Shown: piece after piece, positions 56,459-62,732 of the stretch
Numbering within the stretch: position 1 is the first letter of the stretch
How the letters are laid out: each line of letters starts with the position of its first letter
Origin: Bacteroidetes bacterium 41-46
GTDB taxonomy: Bacteria > Bacteroidota > Bacteroidia > Bacteroidales > UBA932
Direction: 5' to 3'
Assembly: GCA_001897515.1 (NCBI GenBank)
Contig: MKTA01000023.1
Span: 1 to 62,732 of the forward strand
Length of the DNA: 62,732 nt
Position numbers and translations under genes: made by a program
Notes under the pieces: generated by a model
What the model saw: only the letters and a program-made list of their open reading frames with translations
Database searches by the model: none
What the model was told of the DNA's origin: nothing

Positions 56459-58081
56459 TTAAAACTCTATCCTGGAAAAGTTAATTCCATAGGCATAGTA
56501 ACGTTTAATCATACTCTGCATCCGCTCCATAAATGATTCATAGTTGCGGCTCTCTTTGGGTGACCATACCACCTCACTGAGGGCCGCTGCTCTTGGATAG
56601 ACCATATACTCAACGTGGGCTGAGTTAGGCATATACTCGGTCCATACATTGCCCTGCGCACCCATAATATACTTTGCCTCCTCAGCATTTAATGAGGCAG
56701 GAACAGGTTCATATCCATAGATTTTTGCAAGCGAAGTAAATCCTCCGATTGCAAGTGGCTGGGTAGCCGGCTCTGCCTGATAATGATCCAGATAGCAGTG
56801 CGAACCCGGAGACATTACCACATAGTGGCCGGATTTTGCAGCCTCAATACCTCCGGCCTCTCCCCTCCAGGACATAACTGCAGCATTTGGAGCCAGACCC
56901 CCTTCAAGAATTTCATCCCATCCAATTATACTTCGCCCCTTTGAGTTTAAATACTTCTCAATTCGGGTTATAAACCAGCTCTGTAGCTCGTGCTCATCCT
57001 TAAGTCCCTCTTTTCTGATCCTCTCCTGACAGAGCGGACACTCCTTCCAGTTATGTTTTGGAGCTTCGTCTCCTCCAATATGTATTATTTTTGAAGGGAA
57101 GAGCTCTATAACCTCATCCAGCACACCCTCCAAAAATTCAAATGTACCCTCCTTTCCGGCGCACATTATATCATTAAAGACACCCCATCTGGTAGCAACT
57201 TCATAAGGTCCTCCGGTGCATCCGAGTTCCGGGTATGAGGCGAGGGCTGCCAGTGCATGGCCAGGCATCTCAATTTCAGGGACAACAGTTATATACCTCT
57301 TTGCTGCATAGGTAACAATCTCCTTGATATCCTCCTGAGTAAAGAAACCGCCATGAGGTTTCCCGTCAAATTTGGCATCGGGATTGAAATTCCTCCCTAT
57401 CAGCGTCTCTTTTCTTTTTGAGCCAACCTCTGTCAGCCTGGGATATTTTTTTATCTCAATTCTCCAGCCCTGATCCTCCGTAAGGTGAAAATGGAAGGTA
57501 TTGAGTTTATGCATTGCCATATAGTCAAGGTATCTCAGAACAAACTCCTTTGGCATAAAGTGCCGGCAAACATCAAGATGAAGCCCCCTCCATGGAAATC
57601 TGGGTTCATCCTCTATCTTTACCGACTGTATCTCTATTTTTTCCAGACTCTTCTGTTCTGCCGGCATCAGCTGTAAAAGTGACTGTGCCGCATAGAAGAG
57701 CCCGTTAGGCGTAGAAGCCTCGGCCTTAATACCATCTTTTGTTACCTCCAGTTTGTACCCTTCAGCAGGGATTCCTGAACCAGGGTTCAAATTGAACCAT
57801 ATTGCCCCTTTATTATGCCTGTCTGCTTTAGCAGGAGTTGCAGGTTTCAAACCATAAAATAACTCCATATGCCTGGTAATTGCACTATGAATATTCTCTC
57901 TGTGCTCTCCCTCAAATGAGTATTGAAAAATTGTTGCTCTGTTTAAGGTAAAGGATCCCTTGCCGGGAATCTGTAAAACCGGCACCGGAACAATACCGGA
58001 AGCATTTAAAACGGTTGAAATTCCAAATAGTGAGGACAATATCATAAAAATGTTGACTGCATTGATTTTTAGATTATTCAT
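56459..58081 (-). CDS. Beta-N-acetylhexosaminidase, GH20
   Basis: 540 residues with a signal peptide (NIFMILSSLFGISTVLNASG). GH20b N-domain, then a TIM barrel: HFHLTEDQGWRIEIKKYP, PEIEMPGHALAALASYPELG and catalytic Asp-Glu pair HIGGDEAPKHN. Chitobiose or glycan hexosaminidase, probably periplasmic or surface. Convergent with the peptidase gene. Confidence 0.95.
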   Translation of the reverse strand: MNNLKINAVNIFMILSSLFGISTVLNASGIVPVPVLQIPGKGSFTLNRATIFQYSFEGEHRENIHSAITRHMELFYGLKPATPAKADRHNKGAIWFNLNPGSGIPAEGYKLEVTKDGIKAEASTPNGLFYAAQSLLQLMPAEQKSLEKIEIQSVKIEDEPRFPWRGLHLDVCRHFMPKEFVLRYLDYMAMHKLNTFHFHLTEDQGWRIEIKKYPRLTEVGSKRKETLIGRNFNPDAKFDGKPHGGFFTQEDIKEIVTYAAKRYITVVPEIEMPGHALAALASYPELGCTGGPYEVATRWGVFNDIMCAGKEGTFEFLEGVLDEVIELFPSKIIHIGGDEAPKHNWKECPLCQERIRKEGLKDEHELQSWFITRIEKYLNSKGRSIIGWDEILEGGLAPNAAVMSWRGEAGGIEAAKSGHYVVMSPGSHCYLDHYQAEPATQPLAIGGFTSLAKIYGYEPVPASLNAEEAKYIMGAQGNVWTEYMPNSAHVEYMVYPRAAALSEVVWSPKESRNYESFMERMQSMIKRYYAYGINFSRIEF

Positions 58082-58190
58082 AGCAAAACATATTAAGTAA
58101 AGGGGTTTTGAATATAAGGCAAGTTAAAAAAAATTCTCAATAACAATTTTTTATCCTATATTCAAATTGGATTTCTAACAATTTGAAACC

Positions 58191-58952
58191 ATGAAAAAAC
58201 TTCTTGCCTTTTCAGTTTTTCTTATCTGTTCATCATTTGTGCTCAATGCTCAGGAGGCGCTCAAACCTCAGATGAACTATGTAAAATTCAACCTCACATC
58301 TATCCTTCTTAAGAACTACTCCTTACAGTATGAAAGGGTTCTTACAAAGCGTATCTCTGCGGCAGTCTCTTTCAGATTCATGCCCTATACTACAATTCCG
58401 TTCAAAACTGCAATTATGAATATGGCAGATTTTGAAGATCAGGAGACAATAGATCTGTTTAACAATGCTCAGTTTGGCAACTACGCCATAACTCCTGAGA
58501 TAAGATTCTATCTTGGAAAGAAGGGTTATGGAAGAGGATTTTACATTGCTCCGTATTACAGATATGCTGCTTATGACACACAAAATCTGGAATTCAACTT
58601 TAACACAGGAGATGACCAAAACCCTCAGAACCAGAAGGTGGATCTCAAGGGTAGCATAACATCTCACACAGGAGGGATAATGTTTGGTGTTCAGTGGGCA
58701 CTTGGAAAGCATATATCTCTGGACTGGTGGATATTAGGTGCAGCATACGGAGTCAGCAGCGGAGTTTTGAACGGTGTACCTACCCCGGCAATTCCTGAGA
58801 GTGATCTTGCCGATGTAAAGAGAGAGATTGAGGATATGGACATACCTATGGTCAAGAAGACAGCAACAGTTACTTCAAACAGTGTCAGGGTGGATTTGAC
58901 GGGTCCATGGGCCGGAATACGCTCTGGAATAGTTTTTGGCGTTAAATTCTAA
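58191..58952 (+). CDS. DUF3575-like outer membrane beta-barrel
   Basis: 253 residues with a signal peptide (MKKLLAFSVFLICSSFVLNA). Short amphipathic strands ending in aromatics, last strand SGIVFGVKF as in outer-membrane barrels; QPQMNYVKFNLTSILLKNYS-type start as in DUF3575 proteins. Function unknown. Precedes the next gene by 36 bases. Confidence 0.75.
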   Translation: MKKLLAFSVFLICSSFVLNAQEALKPQMNYVKFNLTSILLKNYSLQYERVLTKRISAAVSFRFMPYTTIPFKTAIMNMADFEDQETIDLFNNAQFGNYAITPEIRFYLGKKGYGRGFYIAPYYRYAAYDTQNLEFNFNTGDDQNPQNQKVDLKGSITSHTGGIMFGVQWALGKHISLDWWILGAAYGVSSGVLNGVPTPAIPESDLADVKREIEDMDIPMVKKTATVTSNSVRVDLTGPWAGIRSGIVFGVKF

Positions 58953-58988
58953 AAACAATGTTTATATTCCGGTCTAAATGACCGTAAT

Positions 58989-59897
58989 ATGAACAGAATC
59001 AAACAAATCAAATTATTATTGATTGCAATGGTCGCAGCTGCGCATTTGTGCAGCTGCTCCTCTTTATCCAAAAGTCAACTGGAGAGCGTTGCAAAATTTG
59101 CCGACGGGTGCGACAGCTTTACTGCCTACCCTTCGCTCCTGTTTCATGAGATAAACAATATCAGAAGAGAGAGTGCATTTTGGTACTCGGCCTCGCTGAA
59201 CTCCCCTGAGAGGCGGGTGGAGGAGATTGTTGCCCTCTCGGCCCACCACTCAGCCGGCATGAAAATGGCGAAAGGGGCCGATCTCTCTATGGAGATATTG
59301 TCAAAATACTCAAGGGCACTTAAGTCTTTGGCCCATAAAAACAGAGTAGAGAGCCCTGGAGTTGATGTCAGAAGAGCGGGGAGAGCAATAGACAGCCTTA
59401 TTATTGCATTCAACTCTCTGCAGATAGTATCACCTTTATCAACCGGACTGGCATCATCTGTTGCAAAAATAGTTGCGTATGGAGCAGAGCTTAATGCATC
59501 AAGAGTGAGGGCTGAGGCATTGAGGATTCTGATACCTGAAGGGGACTCAATAGTAAATCAGCTATGCAGCTCGCTTGAGACAATTTTAAAGGGGGAGGAG
59601 ACTAAGTCTCTTATCCTGCATGAGCAGAAAATGGTTATAAGCAACTATCTCTCTTTTGTAAGGATAACCGGGAGCAACATTGAAGAGGACAGAAAGTTTG
59701 CAGAAGTAAAGGAGAGAGCTGATAGACTGACAAGAGTCAGGACATCAACTATTAACTCAGTAGGTGCATTGAGGCGTGCACATAATAAACTTGCGGCAAA
59801 CATTGAGAATGGGATTCCACTCCCTGAGCTGTTTGAGGAGATTGGAGAGTTCCGGAACGAAGTAGAGAAACTTTATAAAATCGTAAAAAAATTATGA
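58989..59897 (+). CDS. Lipoprotein of unknown family
   Basis: 302 residues with a lipoprotein signal (LLIAMVAAAHLCSCSS). Mostly helical with long charged stretches; no family recognised. Ends overlapping the next gene by 4 bases (ATGA), so they are coupled. Confidence 0.7.
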   Translation: MNRIKQIKLLLIAMVAAAHLCSCSSLSKSQLESVAKFADGCDSFTAYPSLLFHEINNIRRESAFWYSASLNSPERRVEEIVALSAHHSAGMKMAKGADLSMEILSKYSRALKSLAHKNRVESPGVDVRRAGRAIDSLIIAFNSLQIVSPLSTGLASSVAKIVAYGAELNASRVRAEALRILIPEGDSIVNQLCSSLETILKGEETKSLILHEQKMVISNYLSFVRITGSNIEEDRKFAEVKERADRLTRVRTSTINSVGALRRAHNKLAANIENGIPLPELFEEIGEFRNEVEKLYKIVKKL

Positions 59898-60223
59898 ACA
59901 GATATTTAACTGAGCTGTCAGATGTTAGAAGGGCAATACAGGATACAGAGGAGCTAAGATATAAAGCATTTAAAAGCGGTAAAGAGGAGGAGGCCGATAT
60001 TCTGGAGATTGCCTCTGTTGAACTCAAGGCCAGAGAGAGGGAGCTGGTCGTAAAAATCGGGGTTGATCTGGCAAACAGGATCGAGCTTGGAACAACATCT
60101 CTGGAGGAGCTTACTACCCGGGTAAAGGAGAGAGTTGAAAAAATGGGAAAGGCTTCAAAGGGGCTGGATAAATTCAGTAAAATACTCCTGAAGATCTCTC
60201 GTATAATCAGCAATATCGTTTGA
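59894..60223 (+). CDS. Small coiled-coil protein
   Basis: 109 residues, no signal peptide. Almost entirely predicted helix with heptads (LTELSDVRRAIQDTEELRYK and LEELTTRVKERVEKMGK), so a coiled coil. Coupled to the lipoprotein upstream; not recognised. Confidence 0.65.
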   Translation: MNRYLTELSDVRRAIQDTEELRYKAFKSGKEEEADILEIASVELKARERELVVKIGVDLANRIELGTTSLEELTTRVKERVEKMGKASKGLDKFSKILLKISRIISNIV

Positions 60224-60278
60224 TAATCAAAGAACATGACATAATATTATTATATTTACACTCACAATTGTTTAGCAT

Positions 60279-62099
60279 ATGCAACACCTCTTTCCAAATC
60301 AGGTAAACAGTAACTCTCTGCCACTGGCATACTTTACGCTTGACAGAAACGGCGTAATCCTTTTTGTGAATGATAACTGGTGCAGTGCTACTGAGTATGT
60401 TCCCGAGGATGTAGAGGGGGTATATTTCGGTGATCTTTTACCGGACAATCAGAAGAATATATTCCCTAAAACATTCAGAGAGTTCAGATCTAAACTTAAA
60501 ACAGATTTCAGAACATATAAAATAAGGAAGAAGAGTGGCGAATATGCCGAGTTTATCCTTTACGCTCGCGCAGAGACCGAATCGGGTGGATTTCTGAAGG
60601 CCCATTTTATTATGCTTGACCATGGTAGCCTTAAGACAACAGAGAGGGAGCTGACAAGGAGCAAATATATGTATAAACTACTCGCAGATAACATAAAAGA
60701 GGTTGTTTGCGTTTACAATATAACCCAGGGCTCTCATCTGTATGTGAGTCCATCTGTAACCGCACTTAGAGGATTTACCGTTGATGAGGCTATGAGTCAG
60801 ACTCTCTATGACACACTAACTACTGAATCAAGACCGGTATTTGAAAAGGCGGTTGATGAAGCGGAAACTGAATTTCTGAGAAAACCTGATCAGGACTCCC
60901 CTTTCTTTCTTGAAGTTAAACAGATATGCAAAGACGGAACGGAGATAAATGTTGAGATTCAGGCAAGATTCCAGCTTGCAGCAAATGGTGACCTGGAGAT
61001 GATTTGTGTAAGCAGAAAGCTCTCAAGCTCAAAACTTGAAGATACAATAAGATTAATGAGGGAGAAAGAGGTTGAGAGGATTGGAGAGCTCACCGGTGAT
61101 ATGTTTTGTCTTTCAGACAATGCGGGCAGGTTAATCAAATCTAACAAAAGGCTTGAGACCACCCTTGACTATAAATTTGTAGAGCTATCTTCTAACAGTC
61201 TGGCAACCATTATCCACCCGGATGATAAACTTATGTTTAAAACAGTTATTGAAAACACAACAGATGATTTTGTTGATGAGATTGACTGCAGGGTAAAGCA
61301 TAAAGGTGGCGAATACAGATTGATCAACTGGAAGATAACACGCTTTGATGCTGAAAAGATATATTTATGCGCCAGAGATATTACTCCTCCTAAATCTGTG
61401 GCAAACAAAGCTATTTTCAGGCAGGTTCTTGCCAGTAAAAACAGACCTCTTATACAAATAAACGAAAAGAGGGTGACAAAACCGGAAAGTATGGCTGCCG
61501 AGATAGCTGAGGGAAGATCATATATGACAGCTGTAGCAGACTTCTCATCATCTCTGATAAGAAACATAAAGCTACTGGAGAAGAAGGACATAGAAAATCA
61601 GCTTAAGATAATTTATAAAGTGGCAAGAACAGCCTCGGTACAATCTGAAGATTTCGCCTTCATTAATAAATATGCTGCCGGTGAATATGTACCGGTACCC
61701 TTGCTCCTCTCTCTGGAAGAGGAGGGAAGAAACTCTCTGGAGGATCTGGCCGGTATGTACGAACAGTCTGAGCTTAAGATTTCACTAAAAAGCCAGGGCG
61801 GATTGATCAAGATATACGCAGATCCCACAGCAGCTAGGGCACTTTTAAGGTCAATGATATCATATATGATAAGGCAATCTGATGGCAGAGGCGAAATTCT
61901 TATCAGAGCCTTCCGTGAGGATAACGCCGCACTCTTTATCATAACAAATAAAGAGCTAAAGAGTCCGTCGGACAAAAACTCAATAATCAATATCCAGAGA
62001 TGCGAAGTGGTTGCATCTTCAATGGGAGGATCAATCACTTCCGATTCTAATCCCACTACAGGAACCACCATCAAAATCAAGCTGCCGGCTGTGGTCTGA
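60279..62099 (+). CDS. PAS-repeat protein with degenerate histidine-kinase end
   Basis: 606 residues, no membrane helix. PAS-like segments near 10-125, 130-260 and 270-370, then a helical DHp-like region without the phosphoacceptor His (ADFSSSLIRNIK where kinases have a His-containing box) and an ATPase-like end that keeps only a G-rich tail (TGTTIKIKLP) and lacks N and G1 boxes. It is therefore probably a pseudokinase or binding partner. 55 bases after the coiled-coil gene and codirectional. Confidence 0.75.
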   Translation: MQHLFPNQVNSNSLPLAYFTLDRNGVILFVNDNWCSATEYVPEDVEGVYFGDLLPDNQKNIFPKTFREFRSKLKTDFRTYKIRKKSGEYAEFILYARAETESGGFLKAHFIMLDHGSLKTTERELTRSKYMYKLLADNIKEVVCVYNITQGSHLYVSPSVTALRGFTVDEAMSQTLYDTLTTESRPVFEKAVDEAETEFLRKPDQDSPFFLEVKQICKDGTEINVEIQARFQLAANGDLEMICVSRKLSSSKLEDTIRLMREKEVERIGELTGDMFCLSDNAGRLIKSNKRLETTLDYKFVELSSNSLATIIHPDDKLMFKTVIENTTDDFVDEIDCRVKHKGGEYRLINWKITRFDAEKIYLCARDITPPKSVANKAIFRQVLASKNRPLIQINEKRVTKPESMAAEIAEGRSYMTAVADFSSSLIRNIKLLEKKDIENQLKIIYKVARTASVQSEDFAFINKYAAGEYVPVPLLLSLEEEGRNSLEDLAGMYEQSELKISLKSQGGLIKIYADPTAARALLRSMISYMIRQSDGRGEILIRAFREDNAALFIITNKELKSPSDKNSIINIQRCEVVASSMGGSITSDSNPTTGTTIKIKLPAVV

Positions 62100-62117
62100 G
62101 GACAGAAATCTCTCCAG

Positions 62118-62330
62118 CTATTTCATAAACACAAAATATACTGCCAGAATCAGGCAGAAAAATGCTGCCAGGTGGTTCCACTGAATCTGTACATTGAATA
62201 CAACAAAAGAGAACGCAGAAAAAACTAATAATGTTATCACCTCCTGAATTATCTTCAGCTGAACAAGCGAGAAAGTCCCTCCATTACCCGCATATCCAAT
62301 CCTGTTGGCGGGGATCTGAAGTGAATATTC
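62118..62330 (-). pseudogene. DUF486 membrane protein, C-terminal remnant
   Basis: Minus-strand frame ending at TAG 62118-62120 reads EYSLQIPANRIGYAGNGGTF, then SLVQLKIIQEVITLLVFSAF and ends AVYFVFMK, the C-terminal half of DUF486. It has no N-terminal half; the frame reaches the recombinase promoter region near 62340, so the gene was cut by that element. Confidence 0.8.
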
Positions 62331-62389
62331 AGATAAGTTGTCATTTAGACCCCTTTTGATTAATTTTGTAATTATATATCATTAGGAGT

Positions 62390-62646
62390 ATGAAAGTCAT
62401 TGGTTATGTAAGAGTATCTACCAGTACTCAGGATCTTGAAAGACAGAGAGTTAAAATCACAGAATGTTGTGAAATAAGAAATTATGAGTTAATTGATATC
62501 TACTCAGATTTCGCAATATCTGGTGCTACATTCAATAGAGAAGGTTTTAATAAACTAATGAATGTAACAAAAGATGATACAGATATGATAATTGTATCTG
62601 AGTTATCTAGACTTAGTAGGAAAGAAGAAATCCTTGATACACTTGT
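62390..62646 (+). pseudogene. Serine recombinase, cut after about 85 residues
   Basis: N-terminal resolvase domain: MKVIGYVRVSTSTQD with catalytic Ser10, ERQRVKITE and ELSRLSRKEEILDTL, the last being the conserved recombinase helix. After EEILDTL the frame turns into VGPLSDPL and stops at 62671. The rest of the catalytic domain and the DNA-binding domain are missing. An AGGAG six bases before the ATG is a Shine-Dalgarno site, rare in this genome and a sign of foreign origin. Confidence 0.8.
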
Positions 62647-62732
62647 CGGACCCCTGTCGGACCCCCTCTGAGTAGGACAGTGTCTCTTTAGACAAATTTC
62701 AATAAATTTGTAAAGAGAAACGACAAGATGAA
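62647..62732 (+). mobile_element. Left end of an insertion sequence, cut by the window edge
   Basis: At 62644-62665 TGTCGGACCCC occurs twice in tandem, then CCTCTGAGTAGGACAGTGTC and an AT-rich leader, and an ATG at 62728 two codons before the window ends. The position inside a broken recombinase and the leader-like spacing to the ATG suggest an IS end. The family cannot be assigned. Confidence 0.5.

Noticed and set aside
62390..62671. A complete 93-residue small recombinase
   Set aside because: The conserved helix is cut at EEILDTL and the last eight residues come from the tandem TGTCGGACCCC sequence.

Overview
The window reads as a chromosome segment of a Bacteroidota bacterium, most likely order Bacteroidales. 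Most starts lack Shine-Dalgarno sites, promoters of the TAnnTTTG type are visible at a few genes, Arg codons are mostly AGA/AGG, and the gene families are typical of the group (DUF4143 ATPase, LolA-like/FtsX transporter, GH20 hexosaminidase, DUF3575 barrel, PAS/GAF kinases, Rhs modules). No rRNA or tRNA gene was recognised. Genus cannot be read from the sequence.

Layout. 1-1840: end of a prophage-like element (tail-fibre-like protein, terminator, lipoprotein). 1906-5959: a divergent pair of paralogous PAS/GAF histidine kinases; the leftward one has lost its ATPase domain where it meets the prophage side. 6083-12210: six-gene exporter operon (TolC-type outer membrane factor, HlyD-type adaptor, two ATPases, two ABC-2 permeases). 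12284-13471: retropepsin/PDZ protein. 13775-26990: complete type I-B CRISPR-Cas locus (cas6-cas5-cas3-cas8-cas7-cas4-cas1-cas2, leader, array of 81 intact repeats plus one decayed terminal repeat). 27133-32008: membrane proteins, a truncated hydrolase, a DUF4143 ATPase, a serine hydrolase and an ECF sigma factor with its partner. 32763-38992: TetR-headed operon for an outer-membrane barrel, a LolCDE/MacB-like ABC transporter and a LolA-like periplasmic protein. 39750-44483: five codirectional genes with a cobalamin-binding protein carrying the CarH-type W-x9-EH light-sensing motif, translationally coupled to a histidine kinase, next to a DUF438/hemerythrin/PAS protein and a sterol-reductase-like membrane enzyme. 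44525-47515: SDR, nitronate monooxygenase-like protein, SPFH protein. 47607-52420: decayed Rhs toxin locus (core fragment, JAB-like toxin tip after an in-frame stop, orphan Rhs C-terminal cassette, small fragments). 52955-62099: creatininase-like, M14 peptidase, GH20, barrel, lipoprotein, coiled-coil protein and PAS pseudokinase. 62118-62732: DUF486 gene cut by a serine recombinase, itself cut by what looks like an insertion sequence.

The strongest unexplained structure is a dispersed family of about 110-bp inverted-repeat elements with arms built on ACCCCAGGGGTAAAGTGTCAA. Four two-armed copies, one single-arm copy and one compact variant were found. Arms supply the first or last codons of several proteins (TolC-like, PDZ protease, TetR, barrel protein, SDR), and two copies sit exactly where a gene is broken (alpha/beta hydrolase, Rhs). 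The other main candidate for an undescribed system is the CarH-like B12 sensor/histidine kinase cluster. In the CRISPR locus, Arg codon use differs sharply between effector genes cas5 and cas7 (CGN) and adaptation genes cas4 and cas1 (AGA/AGG), which suggests a mosaic origin.
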